Source: Pedobacter suwonensis
GTDB taxonomy: Bacteria; Bacteroidota; Bacteroidia; Sphingobacteriales; Sphingobacteriaceae
Direction: 5' to 3'
NCBI RefSeq assembly: GCF_900111825.1
Contig: NZ_FOJM01000002.1
Location: 124,001 to 188,000, forward strand
Length of the DNA: 64,000 nucleotides
In this document: positions 1 through 9,610 of the stretch, piece by piece
How positions within the stretch are numbered: position 1 is the stretch's first letter
How the letters are laid out: each line of letters begins with the position of its first letter
Program-made: the position numbers and the translations under genes
Notes under the pieces: generated by a model
The model's input: only the letters and a program-made list of their open reading frames with translations
Database searches by the model: none
Told to the model about the DNA's origin: nothing

Positions 1-75
1 AAAGCTTTTTCTGGTTTTGGTGCGATAAAAAGTATGACTGAAGCTGCCAAAAGCACTGTCCTTACACTCTCCTAA
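1..75 (+). CDS. Possible 3' end of an unidentified gene
   Basis: Frame 1 is open from the left edge to a TAA at 73-75 and encodes 24 residues ending AAKSTVLTLS. There is not enough sequence to recognise a family. An open stretch this short can arise by chance, so it is only a candidate for the tail of a plus-strand gene that lies outside the window. Confidence 0.3.
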   Translation, partial: KAFSGFGAIKSMTEAAKSTVLTLS

Positions 76-129
76 CTAAAACCCACTAATACAGAGATTA
101 AGGTTTAACATACTTGCCTAGAGTCGTCA

Positions 130-177
130 CCCTGAACCGAGCGTTAGCGAGCTCACTGAAGGTAATTTATTTCAGGG
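130..177. repeat. Intergenic inverted repeat (CCTGAA family)
   Basis: CCCTGAA at 130-136 pairs with TTCAGGG at 171-177. It lies in a gene-free stretch (76-502) upstream of smpB, where nothing else stands out. Similar CCTGAA/TTCAGG hairpins occur near 8833, 21753 and 40357, so this is probably one member of a dispersed spacer repeat family. Confidence 0.55.
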
Positions 178-502
178 CCCATCTACATAAAACTGCTGCC
201 CACAAAGTAGCTAAAAGACAATTGAAAATATCACCTCTATTTGTAAATTAATTCAGCCTAACGATCGCATTAAGCCCGAAATAAATTAAAACTAAATTAT
301 CACACCAATTTTTAAGATATTTGCAGCTGTTAACCGCGAATTACATTAACGGCCTTCATTCCTGGACAGATCGTGATCAACTTTATTTAAGGAGCTCATA
401 AAAGATACTGAAACAAATTGAGCATAGTGAGGCGCATTTGTAATTCAAACATTTTGTTTTACATACCGTTGTATATACTACAATGATACACTTATTAAAA
501 TT

Positions 503-952
503 TTGAAAAACGATATCAACATCAAGAATAAAAGAGCATATTTTGATTATAATCTTTTAGATAAATACGTAGCCGGGATTGCACTTTTAGGAACAGAAAT
601 AAAAGCAATCAGACAAGGTAAGGCCAACATGACTGATGCATTTTGCATGTTCATTGGTGGGAATCTCTATGTGCGCAACCTCCATATTTCTGAATATAGC
701 CACAGTTCTTTTTACCACCATGATATAAAACGTGACCGGGCATTACTCCTTCAAAAGAAAGAAATCAGAAAACTAAAGCTGAAAGGCGAAGAAAAAGGTT
801 ATACCATTGTTCCTTTACGCATTTTTATCAATGAAAGGGGTTTTGCCAAGATGGAAATTGCACTGGCCCAGGGTAAAAAAGAGTTCGACAAACGCGATAG
901 CATTAAGGAAAGGGATAATAAGCGGGAGCTGGATAGAGCCATGAAGAGGTAG
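503..952 (+). CDS. smpB: SsrA-binding protein SmpB
   Basis: SmpB binds tmRNA and delivers it to stalled ribosomes in trans-translation in the cytoplasm. The 149-residue product has the family layout: an N-terminal NKRAYFDY segment, the AGIALLGTEIKAIR core strand region and RQGKANMTDAF, then a lysine/arginine-rich tail ending KRELDRAMKR, which in SmpB inserts into the decoding centre. Length is normal. No ATG is available in frame; TTG at 503 is the best start, with no Shine-Dalgarno sequence, as usual in Bacteroidota. The tmRNA gene itself was not seen in the window. The gene stands alone, followed by a convergent pcm. Confidence 0.95.
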   Translation: MKNDINIKNKRAYFDYNLLDKYVAGIALLGTEIKAIRQGKANMTDAFCMFIGGNLYVRNLHISEYSHSSFYHHDIKRDRALLLQKKEIRKLKLKGEEKGYTIVPLRIFINERGFAKMEIALAQGKKEFDKRDSIKERDNKRELDRAMKR

Positions 953-1114
953 GCTAGTCTTCAGTCTGAAGTCTTGAGTTCTTAGTCTAATTGAATTTAC
1001 ACTAAGGACTTTCGAATACAAACTTAACGCTGGATAGCGCAATAATCTAGTCCCGGGTTAAGGTTTAAGTATAAATGACTACAGACTGCGGACTCTGGAC
1101 TAAAGACTCGCCTT
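953..1114. repeat. Degenerate AGTC-rich simple repeat between convergent genes
   Basis: The spacer between smpB and pcm is built from decayed AGTCTTCAGTCTGAAGTC-like units at the left and ACAGACTGCGGACTCTGGAC-like units at the right, which are roughly complementary and could fold. A short relative (AGTCCGCAGTCTTGAG) sits near 8752, just upstream of tsaB. It looks like an expanded and mutated simple repeat; no gene is seen in it. Confidence 0.5.
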
Positions 1115-1771
1115 CTACCATGCCTGGTCTCCAACCAATGGTACAAATCTAAAAGTATCCAATACAATTTTGTCGTAATCTGTTTCGCTTACACGGATCA
1201 CCGTAACCATTTTCTGGGTTTTCTCATCACCGACCGGGATCACCAGAATGCCACCAATTTTTAATTGTTTTAATAAAATTTCCGGAACCATTGGCGCACC
1301 AGCGGTAACGATTATTTTATCATATGGTGCATGCGCGGCAATTCCCTTGGAACCATCACCGCAATAAAAAGTAGGTCGATACCCCATCCCAGGTAAAACC
1401 TGAATGGTTCTGTTGTAAATATTCTCCTGTCTTTCGATGGTAAATACGGTAGCGCCCAACTCCATTAAAATGCAGGTTTGATAGCCCGATCCTGTTCCGA
1501 TTTCGAGTACTTTATCTCCTTTTTTAATGTGGAGCAATTCACTTTGGTAAGCAACCGTATAAGGCTGAGATATGGTTTGTCCATCACCTATGGGGAAAGC
1601 AATATCTTTGTAGGCCTGGTTCCAAAACGTTTCATCAAAAAAGAAATGACGTGGAACTTTACCAATGGCCGCTAATACATTTTCATCTTCAATTCCACGT
1701 GACCTTAACAACTCAACCAGTTTTTTTCTAGCTCCACGTTCTCGGTAATTATCAACAAATTTATATGCCAT
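1115..1771 (-). CDS. pcm: Protein-L-isoaspartate O-methyltransferase
   Basis: This enzyme uses S-adenosylmethionine to methylate L-isoaspartyl residues in damaged proteins and so starts their repair. The SAM-binding motif I is clear (VLEIGTGSGYQTCIL), preceded by the family signature GDGQTISQPYTVAYQ, and a later YDKIIVTAGAP strand matches motif II/III. I place the start at the ATG ending at 1771 (MAYKFVDNYRERG, 218 residues). A TTG three codons upstream would also work but is not needed. It points towards smpB and is separated from priA by a repeat-rich spacer. Confidence 0.93.
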   Translation of the reverse strand: MAYKFVDNYRERGARKKLVELLRSRGIEDENVLAAIGKVPRHFFFDETFWNQAYKDIAFPIGDGQTISQPYTVAYQSELLHIKKGDKVLEIGTGSGYQTCILMELGATVFTIERQENIYNRTIQVLPGMGYRPTFYCGDGSKGIAAHAPYDKIIVTAGAPMVPEILLKQLKIGGILVIPVGDEKTQKMVTVIRVSETDYDKIVLDTFRFVPLVGDQAW

Positions 1772-1818
1772 GAGCTTCAAAATTAGCTTTTTTTAACGGT
1801 GATTCAAGGTTAAAATAA

Positions 1819-2028
1819 GAGAATGATTGAATTTGTGAATGGATTGGCTGAGTTTGAGAATGATACATTATCCACATAAAAAGGATTGAAGGAAAGATGG
1901 AGAGAAGGATAGAATGAGGGAATCATCGAATGACAGAATTACGGAATGATTGAATTATAGAGTGAGAGATTTATAGAATGAGAGACTGAAAAACCATTCA
2001 CTCATTCAAAACTCAATCATTCAATCAT
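1819..2028. repeat. Degenerate GAATGA/ATTGAAT simple repeat with a DnaA-box-like site
   Basis: The pcm-priA spacer consists largely of imperfect GAATGATTGAAT, AGAGAATGA and, at the right end, complementary CTCATTCA/CAATCATTCAATCATT units, so it could form long imperfect hairpins. A perfect TTATCCACA (DnaA-box consensus) lies at 1868-1876. No gene is seen. One box alone is not evidence of an origin. Confidence 0.5.
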
Positions 2029-2030
2029 TT

Positions 2031-4511
2031 CTAGTACGGATCTACATCGATTTGCGTAAAAATCCCCTTAAATTCTTTAGTGGCATTAAACTGCGTAAGC
2101 GTTTCCCTTAACGCATCTTTAACTTTTTGAATAGCGGTGTGCTTATCGGCCTTAATAATGATCTGTTTGATGTAGAGATTACGTACACGGCTTACGAGTG
2201 GCTGTTCCGGACCTAAAACACGCTTACCGAATTTTCCTTTTAAAATATTGGCAAGGGTAAGTGCGGCGTGATCCAGAACATGAGAATCTTTATGTTTGAT
2301 ATATAAAAAAATCATCCGTGAAAACGGCGGATAAAGGAATTTCTCGCGCTCCAGAATCTCATCATTATACATCCCCTCATAATCATTGTTCACTACCTGT
2401 TTGATAATCCGGTTTTCAGCGTCGTAAGTCTGGATACAAACATTGCCCTGATCGGCTCGTCTGCCTGCCCTACCCGCAACCTGTGCAAGCAGCTGGAAAC
2501 TCCTTTCGTAGGCACGAAAATCTGGATAACCTAAAAGCGTATCGGCATTAATTACGCCAATCAGGTTCAGGTTGTCGAAATCCAGGCCTTTGGCCACCAT
2601 CTGTGTACCGATTAAAATATCGGTTTTCTTTTCCTGGAAATCGTTTAAAATCTGCTGTAAACCATTTTTGGTCCTCGTACTGTCCATGTCTAACCGGGCA
2701 ATAGTAACATCTGGATAAAGTAACCTGAGTTCTTCTTCAATCCGCTCGGTTCCAAACCCTTTTTGCTCTACATGTACCGATCCACATGCCGGACAAATGT
2801 TTATACTGCTCTGCTGGTAACCACAGTAATGGCAATGCAGTTTACCACTGCTTTTATGATAGGTTAAACTTACATCGCAGTTCACGCATTTTGGAGTATA
2901 ACCACAGGTAGCGCAGATTAAAATTGTAGCGTAGCCCCTCCTGTTCTGAAACAATACAATCTGTTCTTTTTTAGAAAGTGCCAGATCAATATCTTTGATC
3001 AATACGCTCGAAAAATACGAACTCATTGTTTTTTTCTTCGTTTCTTCTGCAATACTCACCACCTGTTGGTTAGGAAGCTGAACCCCGCCAAAGCGCTCTT
3101 TCATTTCTACAAGGCCGTATTTCCCCTGCAGGGCATTATAATAGCTCTCCAGGGATGGTGTGGCTGAGCCTAAAATAACCTTGGCATGATGCAGATAACC
3201 GAGATATATGGCCGCATCACGTGCCTGATAGCGGGGAGCCGGATCATACTGTTTGTAAGAAGGTTCGTGTTCTTCATCAACCACAATCAGTTTTAAATCT
3301 TCAAACGGAAGAAAAACTGCCGAACGCGCACCAAGAATTACTTTATAGGCACCTGTTCTTACCTTATTCCATATTTCTACCCTTTCGCTATTATTAAACT
3401 TAGAATGGTAAACCCCAATAGCATTGCCAAAATAACGTTTAATACGTTCTACAATCTGCGTGGTTAACGCAATTTCGGGCAACAGAAACAGTACCTGTCC
3501 ATCTGTATTCTGAATAATCTCTTCAATCAGTTTAATATAAACCTGCGTTTTTCCTGACGCGGTTACGCCATGCAGCAAAACAACTTCTTTTTCCTCAAAA
3601 TGCCGGTTAATCTGCTCCAAGGCTTTTTGCTGACTTCCGTTCAGTTCAAAATTAACACTAAACTCTTCATCATGGGAAGCCAAACGGCTAACCGGCCTTT
3701 TCATCACCACAAAAATGTCTTTGTCTGTTAAAGCTTTTAATGCCGCCGGCCCACAACTGCTTTCTGCTAAAAGCTGCTCTTTAGCAATGGGCAAATTTGT
3801 TTTTCGCAATTTCAGGTAAGCCAATAAAGCGTCTAACTGTTTAGGCGCCTTTTCCAGAACATTAAAAAGCTGCTTCAGATTTTCTTCGTCATTATAAAAA
3901 TCATTTAAAATAATAAAAGATTTGAGCAATGGTTTATATTTCTGCACCACCTCTTCTGCCACCAGCACCAATTCCTTATCCAATAGCTGATTGATGATTG
4001 GATATACAGTTTTCTGTCCCAGCAGTTTAGAAACATCATTAACCGTAAGTTTCTGTTGCTGTTTAAGTGCATTGATAATGATTTCTTCTTTATCGGTAAG
4101 CACAGACGCTTCATTATAATCATCGCGAAGAACCAGGATGGTTTCACTGGCCAATTTTAAACTGGCCGGCAGGGCAGCCGACATAACATCGCCCTCGTTG
4201 CACATGTAATAATTGGTCATCCATGTCCAGAATTTAAGCTGCATGGGTGTAATTACAGGCTCGGCATCTACAACGTCAATAATGTATTTAGCCTCATAAA
4301 CCGTAGGTGGCACTTTGCTGATTGCACTAATTAAAGCCGTATAAATTCGATGCTTTCCAAATTGTACCACTACACGTTTTCCAATGGCAATCTGATCATT
4401 TAAATCGAAAGGTACCCGATATGTATAGTTTTTCGCCAACGATAAAGGCAAAATAACTTCCACAAAAAGTGTTTCTCTTTCTGAAAAAATATCGTTTTCG
4501 AAAGTGTTCAT
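2031..4511 (-). CDS. priA: Primosomal replication protein N' (PriA helicase)
   Basis: PriA recognises stalled or collapsed replication forks, unwinds DNA 3' to 5' and reloads the replicative helicase. The 826-residue protein has an N-terminal DNA-binding region (about 1-110), a helicase core with Walker A GVTASGKT (about residue 316), the DEEH box, SATPS motif III and QVAGRAGR motif VI. It also has the eight-cysteine zinc module (CATCGYTPKCVNC, then CHYC and CPAC) inserted between the helicase lobes. Length is typical. The ATG ending at 4511 shares a base with the stop codon of the upstream DUF423 gene (TAATG), so translation is probably coupled. Confidence 0.96.
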   Translation of the reverse strand: MNTFENDIFSERETLFVEVILPLSLAKNYTYRVPFDLNDQIAIGKRVVVQFGKHRIYTALISAISKVPPTVYEAKYIIDVVDAEPVITPMQLKFWTWMTNYYMCNEGDVMSAALPASLKLASETILVLRDDYNEASVLTDKEEIIINALKQQQKLTVNDVSKLLGQKTVYPIINQLLDKELVLVAEEVVQKYKPLLKSFIILNDFYNDEENLKQLFNVLEKAPKQLDALLAYLKLRKTNLPIAKEQLLAESSCGPAALKALTDKDIFVVMKRPVSRLASHDEEFSVNFELNGSQQKALEQINRHFEEKEVVLLHGVTASGKTQVYIKLIEEIIQNTDGQVLFLLPEIALTTQIVERIKRYFGNAIGVYHSKFNNSERVEIWNKVRTGAYKVILGARSAVFLPFEDLKLIVVDEEHEPSYKQYDPAPRYQARDAAIYLGYLHHAKVILGSATPSLESYYNALQGKYGLVEMKERFGGVQLPNQQVVSIAEETKKKTMSSYFSSVLIKDIDLALSKKEQIVLFQNRRGYATILICATCGYTPKCVNCDVSLTYHKSSGKLHCHYCGYQQSSINICPACGSVHVEQKGFGTERIEEELRLLYPDVTIARLDMDSTRTKNGLQQILNDFQEKKTDILIGTQMVAKGLDFDNLNLIGVINADTLLGYPDFRAYERSFQLLAQVAGRAGRRADQGNVCIQTYDAENRIIKQVVNNDYEGMYNDEILEREKFLYPPFSRMIFLYIKHKDSHVLDHAALTLANILKGKFGKRVLGPEQPLVSRVRNLYIKQIIIKADKHTAIQKVKDALRETLTQFNATKEFKGIFTQIDVDPY

Positions 4512-4897
4512 TACTTATCTTTAAATGCTGCAAAAAAGAGCATTATCCATCCCAATACAAACAAAAGCCCACCAATTGGCGTTACCGGACCAATAAATTC
4601 TGTAAATCCTAAATGCGTGATGCTTCGGGTAGCCAATAAATATAGCGACCCTGAAAAAAGAATAATCCCAAATGTAAAGCAGAAATAAGCAATATTAATA
4701 AGCTTGTTCCGATAACGGGCAAAAGTAGAAAGGTATAATAAAGCAAATGTATGATAAAACTGGTAGTCGACACCTTTTTGCCAGATTTCTAGTGATGGTC
4801 CATCAATTAAAGCTTTTAGTCCATGGGCACCAAATGCCCCCAACAAAACGGCAACAGCACCAAAAAAAGAAGCAGTAAGGATTATTCGTTTATTCAT
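4511..4897 (-). CDS. DUF423 family small membrane protein
   Basis: This 128-residue hydrophobic protein resembles the DUF423 (YgdD-like) family: an N-terminal hydrophobic segment followed by the hallmark LGAFGAHGLKA, then YQFYHTFALLYL, with about four membrane segments in all. The function of the family is unknown; location is the inner membrane. I prefer the ATG ending at 4897 (MNKRIIL) over a TTG four codons upstream. It overlaps priA by one base and is transcribed first, so the two form a small operon. Confidence 0.85.
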   Translation of the reverse strand: MNKRIILTASFFGAVAVLLGAFGAHGLKALIDGPSLEIWQKGVDYQFYHTFALLYLSTFARYRNKLINIAYFCFTFGIILFSGSLYLLATRSITHLGFTEFIGPVTPIGGLLFVLGWIMLFFAAFKDK

Positions 4898-4987
4898 AGT
4901 TATTTGCAAGTAGCAGTCGCTAAATTAATAAATTGGCAAAGAACTTCTCACTAATCAATGTAATAAATTAAATTTGTTGCTTAGCAG

Positions 4988-6556
4988 ATGAAAAAAATCG
5001 TAATTCTAACAAGTGCATTATTTTTAGGTGTAGCCTTTATGGCATACCTCTATTTTTCGAAATTAGGGATTGATAATGATGCAAAAGACCTGGCACTCCA
5101 GTCAGCAACCAATAATGCAGCACTGGTATTTTCTTTTCGAAACGACAAGGGTTTCTACGATATTCTGGAAGGACAACAACTGATCCAGCAGGTTTTAGGC
5201 AAAGATAAAATGAGCCTCCTGAAACAGCTAAAAGCAAACATGATTGATGACAACCTGCTTAACAGGTATCTGAAAGATCAGCAGGTTTATATTAGCTTGC
5301 TACCTGATTCCAATAAAACACTTAACTTCCTCATCACCTTACAGATTCAGCCAGAAAACGACATCAAAAAATTTCATGAGCAATTAAAATTAAAACGGTT
5401 AATTACCGAAAATTCGAAGGAACTTTACACCGTTAAGATAAATGATAGCTTACAGGTTTATTTGGGCGTACACAATCAGGTATTAACCGTTTCAACTTCT
5501 TTAAAACTAATTAATGATGCCAATATCCGTTTAACTGAAAATCCTTTCACAGAATACATTAAAGAGAATAACCGCCAGATTAAAAACGTACTGGCTAACA
5601 TTTATATTAACTTTAACCAGGCTCCCTTATTGCTAAAAAATATTATTGCTGGTAACATTAATGGAGAAATTGCCCTATTTAATCAACAGAACAGTTATGC
5701 TGTACTCAATTATAATTTTAGTAAGGAAAAAATTCTTTTTAACGGGAGTACCGAAATAAAAGATCAGCACAATTACCTTAAGCTATTTGAAAATACCGCT
5801 GCACAAAATACATCTATTCAAAATATCCTGCCCGATAATACCGCAAACTATGCATTATATGCTTATGATGATTATGGAAAATGGTTCAGGAAATTAAATG
5901 CCTGGCAGGAACAGACGAAAATACTTTCAAAAACAAATGCAGTAATTAAAGCAGTAAAGGATAATTACAGAACAGATTTAAACTCCATATTTACTACGTA
6001 TACCAAGAATCAGTTTATTCTTTTTCAATTAAGTACGGGCGAAAAACTAGGCGCGGTCTCATTATCGGATGGCGAAAAGACAAAACAGTTATTGTTTGAC
6101 GTCAGCACAGATTATAACGAAGAAATCAAACTTTTTAAATCAGCCGATATTTTATACAGTTATTTTGGTGAGCCCTTTAAAAAATTCGAGCGGCCTTATT
6201 ATGTTATTATCGATAATAATTTGGTTGTGGCCAATAATGCAAGTACCATACAGTCATTTTTAAATAGCTATAAAAAGAACCGGCTTTTAATACAAACACC
6301 TCAATATTTAGCTGCCGCGAACGAGATTTCTACCACTTCTAATGTAAGTTATTACATCAATACCCAAAATTCGGCAGATATTTTCAGGCATAATATTCAA
6401 CTGAGTTTCTACAGGCACTTACGGGCCGACAGTGGTTTAAAAAGTTTCGATACGTTTTGTTACCAGATGACTGCAGATAAAAACAAATTCATTACTAACT
6501 TGCTTCTAAACAAATATATACAACCAAAAATACCAGATTCATTAAGTAACCGTTAA
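4988..6556 (+). CDS. Membrane-anchored envelope protein of unknown function
   Basis: I do not recognise this 522-residue protein. Residues 4-24 form a single hydrophobic helix followed by a polar chain, so it is probably exported and anchored to the inner membrane, or an uncleaved signal peptide. The rest is soluble, without cysteine motifs or catalytic signatures; alternating strands and repeated NNLVVANNAS-like and QVYISLL-like segments recall DUF3352-type beta-rich repeats, but that is only a resemblance. A DUF5723 barrel gene follows 29 bp downstream on the same strand, so both are probably co-expressed and act in the envelope. Confidence 0.75.
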   Translation: MKKIVILTSALFLGVAFMAYLYFSKLGIDNDAKDLALQSATNNAALVFSFRNDKGFYDILEGQQLIQQVLGKDKMSLLKQLKANMIDDNLLNRYLKDQQVYISLLPDSNKTLNFLITLQIQPENDIKKFHEQLKLKRLITENSKELYTVKINDSLQVYLGVHNQVLTVSTSLKLINDANIRLTENPFTEYIKENNRQIKNVLANIYINFNQAPLLLKNIIAGNINGEIALFNQQNSYAVLNYNFSKEKILFNGSTEIKDQHNYLKLFENTAAQNTSIQNILPDNTANYALYAYDDYGKWFRKLNAWQEQTKILSKTNAVIKAVKDNYRTDLNSIFTTYTKNQFILFQLSTGEKLGAVSLSDGEKTKQLLFDVSTDYNEEIKLFKSADILYSYFGEPFKKFERPYYVIIDNNLVVANNASTIQSFLNSYKKNRLLIQTPQYLAAANEISTTSNVSYYINTQNSADIFRHNIQLSFYRHLRADSGLKSFDTFCYQMTADKNKFITNLLLNKYIQPKIPDSLSNR

Positions 6557-6585
6557 TAAGGAAACCATCCCAATAAACCCTTTAC

Positions 6586-7998
6586 ATGAAGAGACTTTTA
6601 CTTGCGTTACTGGCGATAGCCAGCTTCGGGATTGCAAATGCACAACAATATGCACTTTTTGGCACCAAAACCATGTTCGATGCATTCGAAAACCCATCTC
6701 AGAAATCTTTCACCCTGGATTCATCCAGAAAATTTTCTTCCAATTTCTTCTTACCTTATTTCGGAACGAATGCAGTTAACAAGGGAAGTTCTGAATTTGC
6801 CGTTAGAAAATTAGCTCAGGAAGGCGTTTTTGATACCAGAAGTTTACCCATTGGCACCGGCGAGGTTAATCATTTTTTTGAAAACAGTAATATCTATGTA
6901 GCAACATTCAGGCTTTTCAAATCTTATAAGTATCAAGAAGAAATGGGCTTTTCATGGCAGATCAGGTCTGATGCCCATATTGATTATACCAACGAAACTT
7001 TGGCCATTTTTGATTCCTTCGAACGGTTTGATAGCAACAAGCTATATACAGGAATTTTTGATACCAAAGGTTACCAGCAAAGTTACCATCAGCTTAGCTT
7101 TACCTACCGCGAAAACTGGAACAAAAGGCTTGCATTTGGTTTAAAAGCCAGTGTATTAAGTGGCATACTTTATAACAAGTTAAATATTTATGATTCTAGA
7201 TTATATATTGATCCTGAGACGGATGCTTTGTTAATTGGTTTGAACGGAACCTACTCGGCCAACTTCTCCGATTTTAATGAAATAAATAAGAAAACCTTCT
7301 CTCCAAACTTTAAAAACCCAGGCTTATCGTTTGGTTTTGGGACCAACTATACCACTAAGAAAGGCTTATTTTTAATGGCCAACATTAAAGATTTAGGATT
7401 TATCTGGTGGCGCAGCAATACCCAACGTACAACCATCGATCAATCAAAAACTATTAAGAATATCGAAAACAACCAATCGAATACCAATCAGCAAATACAA
7501 GATATTTTCTTGCAGGCAGAGGAACCTAAAAAATTTCTGGCTCCAACAAATGCTAAATTTGATTTTTTTATGTCTAAATGTTATGGTTTTTACAAACCTG
7601 CTTTGGCCGTTTCAAAAAACCTGTTTTATAAAGGCGGTGATGTTGCATTCGTAAATACTTTTATCGTTAACGATTTTTCAGGGAGCTTAACACCTTTATA
7701 CAATTTTAATGGTGTTTTTATGGTTGGGCTGCAAGGAAAATACCAGACGCCTAACTTTGAGTTGTTTATGGGTACAGATAATCTGGTTTCTACAGGTTAC
7801 CAAACTTATGGCCTAATTAAAAAAAATGCCTATACAGGCAGGGGGCCTAACGGAGCCTCTTTTTATATGGGCGTAGGCATCAAATTCGGAAATGTAGTGA
7901 ATCATCCCCAGTTTGCTGACATAATACCGGGTATTAATGATAAAAGTGATGGTGACGGTTTCTTCAAAAGCCTTTTTTCGATTTTTAAAAGAAAGTAG
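6586..7998 (+). CDS. DUF5723-like outer-membrane beta-barrel protein
   Basis: A clean signal peptide (MKRLLLALLAIASFGIANAQ) leads into a 450-residue domain rich in amphipathic strands and aromatic residues, with GLSFGFGTNYTTKKG, FGLKASVLSG and FYMGVGIKFGN typical of outer-membrane barrels. It resembles the DUF5723 group common in Bacteroidota, whose members are predicted barrel proteins without an assigned role. It follows the membrane-anchored protein by 29 bp, so the two are probably one operon. Its stop codon is two bases from that of convergent tsaB, leaving no room for an ordinary terminator. Confidence 0.7.
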   Translation: MKRLLLALLAIASFGIANAQQYALFGTKTMFDAFENPSQKSFTLDSSRKFSSNFFLPYFGTNAVNKGSSEFAVRKLAQEGVFDTRSLPIGTGEVNHFFENSNIYVATFRLFKSYKYQEEMGFSWQIRSDAHIDYTNETLAIFDSFERFDSNKLYTGIFDTKGYQQSYHQLSFTYRENWNKRLAFGLKASVLSGILYNKLNIYDSRLYIDPETDALLIGLNGTYSANFSDFNEINKKTFSPNFKNPGLSFGFGTNYTTKKGLFLMANIKDLGFIWWRSNTQRTTIDQSKTIKNIENNQSNTNQQIQDIFLQAEEPKKFLAPTNAKFDFFMSKCYGFYKPALAVSKNLFYKGGDVAFVNTFIVNDFSGSLTPLYNFNGVFMVGLQGKYQTPNFELFMGTDNLVSTGYQTYGLIKKNAYTGRGPNGASFYMGVGIKFGNVVNHPQFADIIPGINDKSDGDGFFKSLFSIFKRK

Positions 7999-8000
7999 AT

Positions 8001-8690
8001 TTATGCCTGCTGCTTTTTAGATTGCGTAATTACAAAATCTTTAAGGTAAAAAGGCTCAAAGTAGGCTACATCTTCAAAATTACGGTTATCAAACGCCTCG
8101 TTAGCCAAACGCGACATATACGTAGCAGAATTAAAATTTCCCGCATCAAATTTTGCATTTTGATGTGTTAAAACGGCTGCGCATTTGGCTGCACCATCGC
8201 CTAAGAAGGTAATGATGTGATTGGAAAGAAAATTATTAAAACTCGTGTCATCAATAATTTTAGCTTCAGTGGGTATGGTTACATTTAACAACGGATCAAA
8301 AACTGTTGTATATACTTCCATCCTTCTGGCATCAATCATAGGACAGATTAATCCTGAATAAGCCGGATTTTGCGACAAAAAACCAGCGGCCATCATTTCC
8401 AATGTTTCAATTGCAATCAAAGGTTTATCCAGGGCATAACAAAGTCCTTTAGCTGTTGAAACACCAATACGCAGGCCTGTGTAAGATCCAGGGCCTTTAC
8501 TTACCGCAATGGCATCTAATTCTGAATAGCTTAAGCCTGCAGTTTTCACTACTTCATCAATAAACAGCGTCAAATTTGCTGCATGCAGGTTCTGCCCTTG
8601 CTCCTCTTTAAATGAAATTGTTTCACCATTAACAGATAACGCCACAGAGCATATTGCTGTAGCGGTTTCTATTTGAAGTATTTTAGCCAT
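8001..8690 (-). CDS. tsaB: tRNA threonylcarbamoyladenosine biosynthesis protein TsaB
   Basis: TsaB is the non-catalytic partner of TsaD and TsaE in making the t6A modification at position 37 of ANN-decoding tRNAs. The ASKHA-fold N-terminus (MAKILQIETATAICSVAL) and the loop VSKGPGSYTGLRIGVSTAKG are diagnostic. I start it at the ATG ending at 8690 (229 residues): the longer open frame adds 29 residues of non-homologous, poorly conserved-looking sequence running through spacer repeats. It stands alone, convergent with the DUF5723-like gene. Confidence 0.93.
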   Translation of the reverse strand: MAKILQIETATAICSVALSVNGETISFKEEQGQNLHAANLTLFIDEVVKTAGLSYSELDAIAVSKGPGSYTGLRIGVSTAKGLCYALDKPLIAIETLEMMAAGFLSQNPAYSGLICPMIDARRMEVYTTVFDPLLNVTIPTEAKIIDDTSFNNFLSNHIITFLGDGAAKCAAVLTHQNAKFDAGNFNSATYMSRLANEAFDNRNFEDVAYFEPFYLKDFVITQSKKQQA

Positions 8691-8832
8691 GGAACAAAGA
8701 TAAATAAAAATGGAAGATGTAAGAGGAACTATGGAAAATGGGTCCTGAATAGTCCGCAGTCTTGAGTGATGGGTCAATTATTACTTCGAAATGTGCCGGC
8801 CTGAGCGGAGTCGAAATTGATGCCATTATGCT

Positions 8833-8933
8833 GTCATCCTGAACGCAATTAAAGGATCTTTATAAAATCGAAACTTGGCTAAATAGATTTCTCTCCTGAA
8901 CGTTCGGGACTGCACTTCAGCCGAAAGGATGAC
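8833..8933. repeat. Intergenic inverted repeat (GTCATCCT family)
   Basis: GTCATCCT at 8833-8840 is the exact reverse complement of AGGATGAC at 8926-8933, with CTGAACG-type inner units at both ends. It fills most of the 305-bp gene-free gap between tsaB and yidD. This is the spacer repeat type with GTCATCCTGAA ends that is common in Bacteroidota genomes. Confidence 0.6.
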
Positions 8934-8995
8934 CGCGATTAGGATTGGCGCCAGGAACCGAAAATAACTAATCGACCCATAACAAATGAATCTCG

Positions 8996-9226
8996 CTATG
9001 GAACCGGGTCGTGCCCGTGTTTACCCCATGGATGGCAACGGCCAATACGTTTTAATGCCAGCCAGCCACCTTTAAACGGACCGTGCTTTTTAATGGCCTC
9101 AATGCCATATTGAGAGCAGGTTGGCGTAAAACGGCAATTTGCACCCAACATAGGCGAAATGCCGTATTGATAAATTTTGATCAACCCTAAAAATAACCAT
9201 CCAAAAATTTTATTGATTAATTTCAT
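8996..9226 (-). CDS. yidD: Membrane protein insertion efficiency factor YidD
   Basis: YidD is a small membrane-peripheral protein that assists YidC-dependent insertion of inner-membrane proteins. The 76-residue product has the family core: a hydrophobic N-terminal helix ([19 protein letters not shown]), [29 protein letters not shown] and the terminal [13 protein letters not shown]. It overlaps the end of rnpA by 17 bp, the classic rpmH-rnpA-yidD order, and is probably translated from the same message. The usual next gene, yidC, is not here. Confidence 0.95.
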   Translation of the reverse strand: MKLINKIFGWLFLGLIKIYQYGISPMLGANCRFTPTCSQYGIEAIKKHGPFKGGWLALKRIGRCHPWGKHGHDPVP

Positions 9227-9608
9227 TGGGCTTGATTAAATTTTGGAAACGCTTAAAGGTAGCGATCAGTTTCTTCTCGATAAAAGCAAATTCATACTTA
9301 TCCTTTCCCACAAACTGGATGGAAAACAACAGCAATCCCCGGTCTGCAGGTAAAGAAATGTACAACTGATCCTGTTTATTTAGCCGATAAGCTTCGCGGA
9401 TGCGACGCTTGAGCAGGTTACGATCAACGGCCCGCTTATATCTTCTTTTTGGTACATTGATTACCACCTGCGCTTGCACATCAGTAACAACGTCAACAAA
9501 AAGATAAGAAATCCGAAAAGGATATAATAAAAAAGAAGAACCGTTTTTAAACAACAGGTCTAAATATTTCCTGCTGCATAACCGTTCTTCTTTCCTGAAT
9601 GTGTACAT
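9210..9608 (-). CDS. rnpA: Ribonuclease P protein component
   Basis: RnpA is the protein subunit of RNase P, which trims the 5' leader of precursor tRNAs with the catalytic RNA. The 132-residue basic protein carries the start [11 protein letters not shown] and the RNR-type signature [18 protein letters not shown]. It lies between rpmH (67 bp upstream) and yidD (17-bp overlap). Start ATG ends at 9608. Length is within the normal range. Confidence 0.95.
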   Translation of the reverse strand: MYTFRKEERLCSRKYLDLLFKNGSSFLLYPFRISYLFVDVVTDVQAQVVINVPKRRYKRAVDRNLLKRRIREAYRLNKQDQLYISLPADRGLLLFSIQFVGKDKYEFAFIEKKLIATFKRFQNLIKPNEINQ

Positions 9609-9610
9609 AT

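Noticed and set aside
1868..1876. Replication origin suggested by a perfect TTATCCACA box
   Set aside because: Only one box, no dnaA or other origin genes close by, and the surrounding simple repeat makes chance matches likely.
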